Below, in pieces: positions 51,512 through 59,680 of a DNA stretch of 64,000 nucleotides. This DNA is from Parabacteroides sp. (GTDB lineage Bacteria > Bacteroidota > Bacteroidia > Bacteroidales > Tannerellaceae). The position numbers and the translations under genes are program-made. The notes under the pieces were generated by a model. That model made no database searches. It saw only the letters and a list, made by a program, of their open reading frames with translations, and was not told where the DNA came from. How positions within the stretch are numbered: the first letter of the stretch is position 1; each line of letters begins with the position of its first letter. The stretch is taken from positions 30,585 through 94,584 of the forward strand of contig DXVO01000031.1 of NCBI GenBank assembly GCA_019417325.1, given 5' to 3'.

Positions 51512-51567
51512 CATGTCCGAACACTACTGCGAGGGCTATAGATTGGTTATTATTACATTTTAAGTAT

Positions 51568-53025
51568 ATGTTGAAGCAACAGTTACAACAAAAGTTACAG
51601 CAAAAACTCTCTCCTCAGCAAATCCAGCTGATACGCCTGCTGGAACTTCCGGCTATTGAGTTGGAAGAACGTGTAAAGCACGAGTTGGAGGATAATCCGG
51701 CATTGGAAGAGGGCAAAGAATTTGCAGATGACTTTGAGCGTGCTGATGATGGTGTTGAGGAACAAATGCCGGGAGACACAACCTCTGATATGGATATTTC
51801 TCTTGGTGATTATATGAGTGAAGACGATATTCCTGATTATAAACTCCGTGAAATAAGCGAAAGGGTCGAAAAAAAAGAAGATATTCCATTTTCCGTAGGT
51901 CAATCATTGAATGAATTTTTATTGCAGCAGTTGGGACTTCGGGATTTACCCGAAAAACAATATCAGATTGCTGAATATATTATTGGAAATATAGATGATG
52001 ACGGTTATTTGCGCCGTGATTTATGTGCTATAGCCGATGACCTCGTTTTTCAGGCAGGGCAGGATGTGTCGGAAAAGGAAATAGAAGAAGTTCTTGTTAT
52101 CATTCAGGATTTTGACCCGGCAGGAGTGGGGGCAAGAAACTTACAGGAATGTTTGTTATTGCAACTTGCCCGTAAGGGAAAAACACCCGATACGGATTTG
52201 CCTGTTCGTATATTAACAGACTATTTTGAGGAATTTACCCGGAAACATTACGAAAAGATATTGCGTGGACTGAATATAGATGAAGCAACATTGAAAAAAG
52301 CAATCCGCGAAATAACGGCACTCGATCCTAAACCTTGCAGTAGCTGGGGAGGTTCTATGGAAACAGCCATGAGTCAGGTTATTCCGGACTTTATAGTGGA
52401 AGCTGTTAACGGTGAACTGATTCTCAGTATGAATAGCCGGGGCGTTCCGGATATGCGTATCAACAGGGAATATGCGGAGATGTTCCAGGACTATGCCGGC
52501 AATAAGGCGAATCAGACTGCTAAAATGCGGGAAGCTGTACAATTTGTAAAGCAAAAGCTGGATTCGGCACAATGGTTTATTGATGCGATCAGACAACGTC
52601 AGGAAACATTACAACGTACAATGGAAGCGATTATCCTGTTGCAGCATGATTTTTTCCTGACTGGAGATGAAGCTTCACTGCGTCCGATGATTTTGAAAGA
52701 TGTAGCGGAGCGGACTGGGTATGATATATCTACCATCTCGCGGGTGAGTAACAGTAAATATGTACAAACTAATTTCGGCATTTATCCGTTGAAATATTTC
52801 TTTTCGGAATCTATGCAAACCGATAGTGGGGAAGAAATTTCTACACGCGAGGTGAAGAAGATAATGAAAGAGCATATCGATAGTGAGGATAAACGGAAGC
52901 CCCTTACGGATGAGGAACTGGCATCTATCCTGAAGGAAAAAGGATATATCATTGCTCGCCGTACGGTAGCTAAATACCGTGAGCAGTTAGATATTCCGGT
53001 GGCAAGACTACGGAAAGAAATATAA
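51568..53025 (+). CDS. rpoN: RNA polymerase sigma-54 factor
   Basis: The product is 485 residues. Region I is the Gln-rich MLKQQLQQKLQQKLSPQQIQLIRLLELPAIELEERV; the core-binding region contains FDPAGVGARNLQECLLLQL; the DNA-binding region has RPMILKDVAERTGYDISTISRVSNSKYVQT and the RpoN box IIARRTVAKYRE. It directs RNA polymerase to -24/-12 promoters with an AAA+ activator. It is followed by a PAP2-like gene, gcvH and purE. Confidence 0.97.
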   Translation: MLKQQLQQKLQQKLSPQQIQLIRLLELPAIELEERVKHELEDNPALEEGKEFADDFERADDGVEEQMPGDTTSDMDISLGDYMSEDDIPDYKLREISERVEKKEDIPFSVGQSLNEFLLQQLGLRDLPEKQYQIAEYIIGNIDDDGYLRRDLCAIADDLVFQAGQDVSEKEIEEVLVIIQDFDPAGVGARNLQECLLLQLARKGKTPDTDLPVRILTDYFEEFTRKHYEKILRGLNIDEATLKKAIREITALDPKPCSSWGGSMETAMSQVIPDFIVEAVNGELILSMNSRGVPDMRINREYAEMFQDYAGNKANQTAKMREAVQFVKQKLDSAQWFIDAIRQRQETLQRTMEAIILLQHDFFLTGDEASLRPMILKDVAERTGYDISTISRVSNSKYVQTNFGIYPLKYFFSESMQTDSGEEISTREVKKIMKEHIDSEDKRKPLTDEELASILKEKGYIIARRTVAKYREQLDIPVARLRKEI

Positions 53026-53037
53026 AAACAAAAGGAT

Positions 53038-53658
53038 ATGAAGCTTTTTTTTAATTTTATATCAGGAATATTCCATCCATTGTTGATGGTGACGTATGGG
53101 GTTGCCATGCTCCTTACATTCACCTATCTGGCTATTTATCCTCCTAGTGTGAAATGGCTGTTGGTAGGAGGGACGTTTCTGTCTACGGCTGTAATTCCAG
53201 GTGCATTCATCTATATGATGGTGCGAAATGGGGCGGCTGTTGATTTGGAGTTATCCGACCGTCGGGAACGGATAGTTCCTTACCTGATATTGATAACCTC
53301 GTTGATAGTCTGCGCATTTTATATGTATAAGATGATGTTGCCGTTCTGGTTTTTATCTTTGCTGATTGGAGCCAGTGCCGCATTGGTCATTGCACTGGCT
53401 ATTAACTTTTACTGGAAAATAAGTGCTCATATGATAGGTATAGGCGGTTTTTTCGGTGGTTTGATGGGAATAGCGCGTATCCATCTGGTAAATCCTTATT
53501 GGTTTTTTATTCTTGTACTGATAGCTGCCGGTTTGTTGGGTACTTCGCGTATCTTTTTAGGTAGACATACGCCAATGCAGGTTTATGCTGGTTTTTGTCT
53601 CGGATTTATATGTACCTTTGTAGCATCAATATTAAGTTATATCTATTTATTCATCTAA
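53038..53658 (+). CDS. PAP2-like phosphatase membrane protein, variant active site
   Basis: The product is 206 residues with about six TM segments. KISAHMIGIGG is at the position of the PAP2 motif II (usually PSGH), and GTSRIFLGRHTPMQVYAG resembles motif III (SR-x5-H-x3-D), but the final Asp is Gln and motif II has Ala-His in place of Gly-His. The gene is 12 bp after rpoN and 16 bp before gcvH. It may act on lipid phosphates, or be an altered member with reduced activity. Confidence 0.75.
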   Translation: MKLFFNFISGIFHPLLMVTYGVAMLLTFTYLAIYPPSVKWLLVGGTFLSTAVIPGAFIYMMVRNGAAVDLELSDRRERIVPYLILITSLIVCAFYMYKMMLPFWFLSLLIGASAALVIALAINFYWKISAHMIGIGGFFGGLMGIARIHLVNPYWFFILVLIAAGLLGTSRIFLGRHTPMQVYAGFCLGFICTFVASILSYIYLFI

Positions 53659-53674
53659 TAAAAACACTAGAATT

Positions 53675-54055
53675 ATGAATTTTCCTGCAGATTTAAAGTA
53701 CACAAAAGATCACGAATGGATCCGTGTAGAAGGTAATGTTGGTTATGTTGGTATTACAGATTACGCTCAGAGCGAATTGGGTGAAATTGTATATGTAGAT
53801 ATCACAGCCGAAGGTGAAACTGTTGAGAAAGAAGAAGTATTCGGAACTATCGAAGCCGTGAAAACTGTTTCTGATTTGTTTATGCCGATTAGTGGCGAAG
53901 TTATCGAAGCAAATGCAGAACTGGACGACAAACCGGAATTGGTAAACGAAGATGTTTACGGAAACGGCTGGTTAATCAAAATTTCAATTTCAGACCCTGC
54001 AGAATTGGATGAACTGCTGTCTGCTGCTGAATACGAACAACTGATTGCAAAATAA
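53675..54055 (+). CDS. gcvH: Glycine cleavage system H protein
   Basis: The product is 126 residues. NFPADLKYTKDHEWIRVEGNVGYVGITDYAQSELGEIVYVD, and the lipoyl-lysine motif FGTIEAVKTVSDLFMPISGEVIEAN with the acceptor Lys in EAVKT. It shuttles the aminomethyl group between the glycine cleavage enzymes. The other genes of the system are not in the window; it lies upstream of purE. Confidence 0.96.
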   Translation: MNFPADLKYTKDHEWIRVEGNVGYVGITDYAQSELGEIVYVDITAEGETVEKEEVFGTIEAVKTVSDLFMPISGEVIEANAELDDKPELVNEDVYGNGWLIKISISDPAELDELLSAAEYEQLIAK

Positions 54056-54085
54056 ATACCGGGTTCATTAATTTATAAAGAAAAT

Positions 54086-54592
54086 ATGACACCTGTAGTA
54101 AGTATTATCATGGGCAGTACTTCCGACCTGCCTGTAATGGAAAAAGCAGCTAAATTGCTCGACGAGATGGAAATCCCGTTCGAAATGCATGCTTTGTCCG
54201 CACACCGTACACCTGCAGAGGTGGAAGCTTTTGCCAAGGGGGCGAAAGGACGTGGAATTAAAGTAATTATTGCTGCTGCCGGCATGGCTGCTCATTTATG
54301 TGGCGTAATTGCTTCCATGACTACTGTTCCTGTAATCGGCGTTCCTATTAATTCAACTTTGGATGGTATGGATGCTTTATTGGCAATCGTGCAGATGCCT
54401 CCGGGAATACCTGTGGCTACAGTCGGTATAAACGGTGCCCTGAATGCTGGTATTCTGGCTGTTCAGATGCTTGCAGTAGGCGACGAACAACTTCAGGACA
54501 AGCTAGCTGCTTATAAGGAAGATTTGAAAAAAAAGATCGTAAAAGCCAACGAAGAACTGGCTAAAGTATCTTTTAAATACAAAACAAATTAA
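54086..54592 (+). CDS. purE: N5-carboxyaminoimidazole ribonucleotide mutase (PurE)
   Basis: The product is 168 residues: VSIIMGSTSDLPVMEKAAKLLDEMEIPFEMHALSAHRTP, IIAAAGMAAHLCGVIASMTTVPVIGVPI and DGMDALLAIVQMPPGIPVATVGINGALNAGILA. These are the PurE class I motifs. It converts N5-CAIR to CAIR in purine synthesis. It is followed by heptad-array spacer D. Confidence 0.96.
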   Translation: MTPVVSIIMGSTSDLPVMEKAAKLLDEMEIPFEMHALSAHRTPAEVEAFAKGAKGRGIKVIIAAAGMAAHLCGVIASMTTVPVIGVPINSTLDGMDALLAIVQMPPGIPVATVGINGALNAGILAVQMLAVGDEQLQDKLAAYKEDLKKKIVKANEELAKVSFKYKTN

Positions 54593-54675
54593 TTGATAGT
54601 TGACAGTTGACAAGTGGCAGTTCATTGATAACTGTTAACTGTCAACTGTCATATATCAATTGTCAACTGTTAAAG
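54593..54675. repeat. Heptad-array spacer D (between purE and ispG)
   Basis: The left arm is TAGTTGA, CAGTTGA, CAAGTGG, CAGTTCA (54597-54624). The right arm is TAACTGT, TAACTGT, CAACTGT, CATATAT, CAATTGT, CAACTGT (54629-54670), ending five bases before the ispG ATG. Only four bases separate the arms, so the two can form a compact long hairpin. Confidence 0.85.
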
Positions 54676-56511
54676 ATGGATTATTTTAATTACAGCCGCC
54701 GTAAATCTTCTGTTGTAAATATCGGCAATACTCCTTTAGGGGGAGACAATCCAATTCGTATACAATCCATGGCAAATGTATCCACGATGGATACGGAAGC
54801 TGCCGTACGCCAAGCAATCCGGATGATTGAAGCCGGATCTGAGTATGTGCGTTTTACCGCTCAAGGCGAACGTGAGGCCCGTAATCTGGGTGTTATCCGT
54901 AAGGAACTGGATGCCGCCGGATATACTACGCCTTTAGTTGCAGATATCCATTTTAATCCGAGGGCTGCGGATGCTGCTGCCGAAGAAGTGGAAAAAGTCC
55001 GTATCAATCCGGGTAATTATGTGGATAAGGTTAAAACATTTAGCCTTCTGGAATATACGGATGAAGAATATGCGACAGAGTTGCAGAAGATACGCGACCG
55101 TTTTGTCCCATTCCTTAACATTTGTAAAGAACACGGAACCGCCATCCGTATTGGCGTAAACCATGGCTCATTGTCCGACCGTATTATGAGCCGTTATGGA
55201 GATACTCCGGAAGGCATGGTTGCCTCTTGCATGGAGTTTCTGCGTATATGCCGGGATGAGAATTTCCCGGATGTGGTAATTTCAATTAAAGCTTCCAATA
55301 CCGTTGTTATGGTAAAAACTGTTCGTTTGCTTGTACAGACTATGGACAGGGAAGATATGCATTATCCGTTGCATTTGGGCGTGACCGAAGCTGGTGACGG
55401 AGAAGACGGTCGTATAAAAAGTGCCGTAGGTATCGGGGCGCTGCTTTCCGATGGGATAGGGGATACGATACGTGTCTCGCTGAGTGAAGACCCGGAGGCA
55501 GAGATACCTGTTGCCCGTAAGTTGGTAGATTATATTTCGGAACGTGAACAGCACCGGCCGATAGAAGCTGTGCTTGCTCCCGGATACGACCCTATATCCG
55601 TAACCCGCCGTGTGAGCCGTGTGATAGAAGGCATTGGTGGTAATTTTCCGCCTGTCGTTATATCGGACCGTAGTAACGGTGATTTTGAATTTGATTATTC
55701 GTCCTTGCCGGATTATATATATATAGGTAAAGAAGACCCGGAAAATCTGCCGGATAATTTCCGTTTGCTGGTGGATGCTCATTTCTGGAAAGATTTACCG
55801 AATGCATATCCGTATTTTATCGCTTCCGAAGTGGAAGAAATGGCGAAATATCCGAACCGGTTGAAGTTTATCCGGTTGGCTTATCCTGACCTGACGGAAC
55901 AGGTAATAGATATTTTGAGTAAAGATAAAACGGTGGTTGTTATTCTGAGCACGCATCACCGGAATGGAGTAGCGTCGCAACGGGCTGCCTTGCATCGGTT
56001 GATGGCTGCCGGTTGTGATGTGCCTGTCGTATTGCATCATGACTACCGGGAAACGGATATTGAAGCTTTGCAATTGAAATCGGGAGCGGATTTCGGAACT
56101 CTTTTATTGGACGGTTTCAGCGATGGCATTATGTTGCATAATGAAGGATGCGAAGCTATGCTGGGGGATAGCTATATGTTCGGCATCCTTCAGGCTACAC
56201 GTTCCCGAATCAGTAAGACCGAATATATTTCATGTCCGAGTTGTGGGCGTACTTTATACGATTTGCAAACAACGATTGCGCGTATCAAAGAGGCGACATC
56301 GCATTTGAAAGGGCTGAAAATAGGAATCATGGGCTGTATCGTAAACGGACCGGGCGAGATGGCGGATGCCGACTATGGATATGTCGGAGCCGGACGCGGT
56401 CAAATCAGCTTGTATAAAGGAAAAGAATGTAAACTGAAAAATATTCCCGAAGATGAAGCCGTGGAACGTTTGGTCAGGCTGATAAAAGAAAACGGGGACT
56501 GGACGGATTAA
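54676..56511 (+). CDS. ispG: 4-hydroxy-3-methylbut-2-enyl diphosphate synthase, long form
   Basis: The product is 611 residues, longer than the E. coli enzyme (about 370) because of the extra central domain found in Bacteroidetes, Chlamydia and plants. The TIM barrel starts IRIQSMANVSTMDTEA and has PLVADIHFNPRAAD and GVNHGSLSDRIMSRYG. The C-terminal part has the Fe-S cysteines in YISCPSCGRT and GCIVNGPGEM, with ADADYGYVGAG. It makes HMBPP in the MEP isoprenoid route. It has heptad-array spacers on both sides. Confidence 0.96.
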   Translation: MDYFNYSRRKSSVVNIGNTPLGGDNPIRIQSMANVSTMDTEAAVRQAIRMIEAGSEYVRFTAQGEREARNLGVIRKELDAAGYTTPLVADIHFNPRAADAAAEEVEKVRINPGNYVDKVKTFSLLEYTDEEYATELQKIRDRFVPFLNICKEHGTAIRIGVNHGSLSDRIMSRYGDTPEGMVASCMEFLRICRDENFPDVVISIKASNTVVMVKTVRLLVQTMDREDMHYPLHLGVTEAGDGEDGRIKSAVGIGALLSDGIGDTIRVSLSEDPEAEIPVARKLVDYISEREQHRPIEAVLAPGYDPISVTRRVSRVIEGIGGNFPPVVISDRSNGDFEFDYSSLPDYIYIGKEDPENLPDNFRLLVDAHFWKDLPNAYPYFIASEVEEMAKYPNRLKFIRLAYPDLTEQVIDILSKDKTVVVILSTHHRNGVASQRAALHRLMAAGCDVPVVLHHDYRETDIEALQLKSGADFGTLLLDGFSDGIMLHNEGCEAMLGDSYMFGILQATRSRISKTEYISCPSCGRTLYDLQTTIARIKEATSHLKGLKIGIMGCIVNGPGEMADADYGYVGAGRGQISLYKGKECKLKNIPEDEAVERLVRLIKENGDWTD

Positions 56512-56591
56512 TTGACAATTGACAATTGACAGTTAATATTTTATACAGGTATTAAACAACTGTCAACTGTTACTTGCCAACTGTCAACTTT
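56509..56591. repeat. Heptad-array spacer E (after ispG)
   Basis: The first unit TAATTGA (56509-56515) uses the ispG stop codon itself. Then come CAATTGA, CAATTGA, CAGTTAA to 56536. The right arm is CAACTGT, CAACTGT, TACTTGC, CAACTGT, CAACTTT (56557-56591), ending five bases before the dut -7 box. Confidence 0.8.
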
Positions 56592-56595
56592 TAAA

Positions 56596-56603
56596 TATCT
56601 TTG
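56596..56603 (+). promoter_or_regulatory. -7 box for dut
   Basis: TATCTTTG matches TAnnTTTG, directly after the right arm of heptad spacer E and 20 bp before ATG 56624. Confidence 0.55.
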
Positions 56604-56623
56604 TCCGTTAATAATATATGTAT

Positions 56624-57058
56624 ATGGAAGTAAAAATCATCAATAAATCTCATCATCCATTACCTGCTTATGCTACACCTCTTTCCGCAGGAATGGATAT
56701 TCGCGCAAATTTATCGGAACCTATTGTTTTAAAACCGTTGGAACGTAAGTTGATACCGACCGGTCTATATATTGCTTTGCCGGAAGGTTACGAAGCCCAG
56801 ATGCGTCCCCGTAGTGGTTTGGCATTGAAACATGGTATTTCCTTATTGAATACGCCAGGCACTATCGATGCGGATTATCGTGGTGAGATTGGAATTATCC
56901 TGGTGAATCTTTCGTCCGAACCTTTTACTGTGAATGACGGGGAACGTATTTGCCAGATGGTAATAACTACCCATAGCCAAGTAGCCTGGAAACCGGTTGA
57001 AGTGTTGGATGATACGGAACGGGGTGCCGGAGGTTTCGGGCATACCGGAAAGGGATAA
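56624..57058 (+). CDS. dut: dUTP diphosphatase
   Basis: The product is 144 residues with all five trimeric dUTPase motifs: ATPLSAGMDIRAN, MRPRSGLALKHG, LNTPGTIDADYRGEIG, GERICQMVI and a C-terminal RGAGGFGHTGKG. It hydrolyses dUTP to dUMP. I chose ATG 56624 (MEVKII); ATG 56618 two codons earlier is the alternative and would leave almost no leader after the -7 box. It lies 19 bp before the following TPR gene. Confidence 0.95.
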   Translation: MEVKIINKSHHPLPAYATPLSAGMDIRANLSEPIVLKPLERKLIPTGLYIALPEGYEAQMRPRSGLALKHGISLLNTPGTIDADYRGEIGIILVNLSSEPFTVNDGERICQMVITTHSQVAWKPVEVLDDTERGAGGFGHTGKG

Positions 57059-57077
57059 CCGTTCTCTATTCTCTCAA

Positions 57078-58853
57078 ATGCAAATCAAAAAGACAATGCC
57101 TAAAATATTGAAATATATTTTGTTTTTACTGTTGCTGGTACAGGTTGTGCCCGCAATGGCTTCGGATACCAAAAGTACGGCATCGCCGGCATCAACCCGG
57201 TTAAGCGAAGCTGACCGCAGAAAGTTCGACTACTTCTTTTATGAAGGACTGAACTTGAAAGCATCAGGTAAGTTTGATGCAGCTTACGATGCGTTTAACT
57301 ATTGTTTGGGTATAGACTCTACGGCATCGGCTGTATTGTACGAACTTTCTTCTTTCTATGTTCAGTTGAACCGTCCGGATAAATCCGTTGAAATGTTGAA
57401 ACGGGCGGTAGCCAATAGTTCCGATAATTTCACCTATCGCATGGCGTTGGCCAGTATGAGCCGTAGCCAGGGGATGTATGGCGAGGCTGCTGATGAATAT
57501 GAGAAACTTGTCAAAGATTATCCTTCCAAGCCTGAATTGAACTATTATTTGGCGGATGCGTTGACGCAAGAAGGTGAAATTGCAAAAGCCATTGATGCCT
57601 ATGATTCGTTGGAACAGACTATCGGAATGAACGAGGCTCTTTCCATGCAGAAATATAAGCTTTATAATTCGTTGGAACAGTCGGATAAAGCATTTAAGGA
57701 AATAGAAAAGCTGGCAGATAAATATCCGATGGAGGCCCGCTACCGTATTATGTTAGGTGACCTTCATCTGGAAAAGAACGACACGGTAAAAGCTTTGGAT
57801 TATTATAAGCAGGCATATGCCATTGATCCGGCAAATCCTTACTATATCGTTTCCATGGCTAATTATTATGAAGCTGTAGGCGATAAGGATGCTGCGGAAA
57901 CACAGATTCGCAATGCCTTGATAAACGAACAATTGGATGTGGACACGAAAGTGGCTATCTTATCCCGCTATATCCTGAAATTGCAGCAAACACAGAAGGG
58001 AACGGAAAGTGCAAATGACCTTTTTCGGACTTTGCTGGAACAGCATCCGGAAGATACGGAGTTGAAACAGATGTATGGTGCTCTTTTGATGGCACAGGGG
58101 AAAAACGATGAAGCCCGCTTCCAGTTCCAGTTGATAACTGAAATGGAACCTGATAATGCGGCAGCATGGCAACAACTATTGAGTTTTGCTTTGAAATCGG
58201 AAGATATACCTGAAGTAATCCGTATTTGTACCCGTTGCCAGGAACTCTTCCCGGAGGCTCCGGAATATTACTTTTACTTAGGTATTGCTTACTATCAGCA
58301 GGAGAAATTTCAGGAAGCGCTAAATACCTATTATGCCGGCCTGAATATCATTCCTGCAGAGAATGTAGGTTTAAAATCCGATTTCTATGGTCAAATAGGA
58401 GACATATACTATCAGATGAAGAAAATGGACCAGGCATACAAGTCTTATGATGAAGCATTGAAATACAATGATAAGAATATTGTAGTCCTGAACAACTATG
58501 CCTATTTCCTTTCCCTGGATAAGAAAGATTTGAAGAAAGCAGAGCGTATGAGTGCAATGGCTGTTAAGCTGGAACCGAATAACTCTACTTATCTGGATAC
58601 TTATGCCTGGATATTTTTTGTACAGGGAAATTATTCTCTGGCAAAGATTTATATAGAAAATGCACTGGCTAACGACAAGACAAACAGTGCAGAGCTTATC
58701 GACCATTATGGGGATATTCTCTTTATGAGCGGTGAGAAGGAAAAAGCCGTTGAACAATGGAAGAAAGCTAAAGAAGCGGGCAAAGAAAGTGAAGTTCTGA
58801 ACCGTAAGATAGCGGAAGAAAAGTATATAGAAGATACGAATATTGCACAATGA
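57078..58853 (+). CDS. Exported TPR-repeat protein (tetratricopeptide)
   Basis: The product is 591 residues with a signal peptide (ILFLLLLVQVVPAMA) followed by about 13 TPR units, such as FDAAYDAFNYCLGIDSTASAVLYELSSFYVQ, PYYIVSMANYYEAVGDKDAAETQIRNAL and IVVLNNYAYFLSLDKKDLKKAERMSAMAVKLEP. Starts at 57078 and 57096 are both possible. The stop overlaps the start of the DUF4292 gene (ATGA), and the EnvC-like gene follows, so the three may work on the cell envelope. It resembles the TPR proteins that stand beside the DUF4292 gene in other Bacteroidales. Confidence 0.88.
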   Translation: MQIKKTMPKILKYILFLLLLVQVVPAMASDTKSTASPASTRLSEADRRKFDYFFYEGLNLKASGKFDAAYDAFNYCLGIDSTASAVLYELSSFYVQLNRPDKSVEMLKRAVANSSDNFTYRMALASMSRSQGMYGEAADEYEKLVKDYPSKPELNYYLADALTQEGEIAKAIDAYDSLEQTIGMNEALSMQKYKLYNSLEQSDKAFKEIEKLADKYPMEARYRIMLGDLHLEKNDTVKALDYYKQAYAIDPANPYYIVSMANYYEAVGDKDAAETQIRNALINEQLDVDTKVAILSRYILKLQQTQKGTESANDLFRTLLEQHPEDTELKQMYGALLMAQGKNDEARFQFQLITEMEPDNAAAWQQLLSFALKSEDIPEVIRICTRCQELFPEAPEYYFYLGIAYYQQEKFQEALNTYYAGLNIIPAENVGLKSDFYGQIGDIYYQMKKMDQAYKSYDEALKYNDKNIVVLNNYAYFLSLDKKDLKKAERMSAMAVKLEPNNSTYLDTYAWIFFVQGNYSLAKIYIENALANDKTNSAELIDHYGDILFMSGEKEKAVEQWKKAKEAGKESEVLNRKIAEEKYIEDTNIAQ

Positions 58854-59677
58854 ATAACAAACAACTTATATTTTTAGTACTTATCCTGCTCCTTTCCGGT
58901 TGTAAGTCGAAGAAAGTGGCAATGGTAGAGTCGGGAAGTGCCAAAGCACATAATGAATTTTTTACTTTGATGCAGGAACAGGCGTTTCAGTATGAAACCT
59001 TGACTGCACGTTTGAGTGTCGATTTAAATCTGCCGGGTAGTAACCTGAGTTCCCGAGTGGATTTAAAGATGATAAAAGATAGTGCGTTCCAGTTGTCCGT
59101 ACAGCCCTTTCTGGGCATCGAGATATTCCGTGTGGAACTGACTGTAGATAGCGTGAAGATACTCGACCGTATGAATAAGCGTTATATGGCGGACAACTAC
59201 TCGAATCTGAAAGAACAGACTCCTATCGAGTTCAATTTCTATAATTTGCAGTCGCTGTTCACCAACCAGTTGTTTTTGCCCGGACATCAGAAGATACAAC
59301 CAAAGCAATACCGTCTTTTCGAATTGAAACAAGAAGGTTCTTATGCCGAAATCTTTGTAAAAGATGCTTTGGGCTTACTGTATGCTTTTGTTGCTGATGG
59401 AGAGGAGAAAATATTGTCGACCCATATAACCGACCCATCCGATAAATATGCGTTAAACTGGGATTATTCGGATTTTCGTTTAACTGAAGGGCAACCATTT
59501 CCGATGCGGATGGATGTAAAGGTGCTTGATAAAGGGGAAGCGAAAGGAGGAATTTCTTTATATTTTTCCCGTTTGCAAACCAATGTGCCGGTGAATATGG
59601 AATTTTCTGTTCCGGCTAAATATCAGCGTATCACATTGGATCAGATACTCAAATCATTGGGTAATATAAAGATGTAA
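58850..59677 (+). CDS. DUF4292 lipoprotein
   Basis: The product is 275 residues with a lipobox LSGC (Cys18). The mature domain (FQYETLTARLSVDLNLPGSNLSSRVDLKMIKDSAFQLSVQPFLGIEIFRVELT) has the LolB/LolA-like beta-sheet start of DUF4292, a Bacteroidetes lipoprotein family of unknown function. It is coupled to the upstream TPR gene by a four-base overlap and is 3 bp before the EnvC-like gene. Confidence 0.85.
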   Translation: MNNKQLIFLVLILLLSGCKSKKVAMVESGSAKAHNEFFTLMQEQAFQYETLTARLSVDLNLPGSNLSSRVDLKMIKDSAFQLSVQPFLGIEIFRVELTVDSVKILDRMNKRYMADNYSNLKEQTPIEFNFYNLQSLFTNQLFLPGHQKIQPKQYRLFELKQEGSYAEIFVKDALGLLYAFVADGEEKILSTHITDPSDKYALNWDYSDFRLTEGQPFPMRMDVKVLDKGEAKGGISLYFSRLQTNVPVNMEFSVPAKYQRITLDQILKSLGNIKM

Positions 59678-59680
59678 AGA

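Larger units (their letters stand above)
51043..51567. other. 525-bp divergent spacer before rpoN with a long hairpin
   Basis: It lies between the sensor kinase and rpoN. The notable content is the structured repeat at 51278-51374. The remainder has poly-A/T tracts and no coding frame that I trust. The promoter of rpoN is at 51504-51511. Confidence 0.6.
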
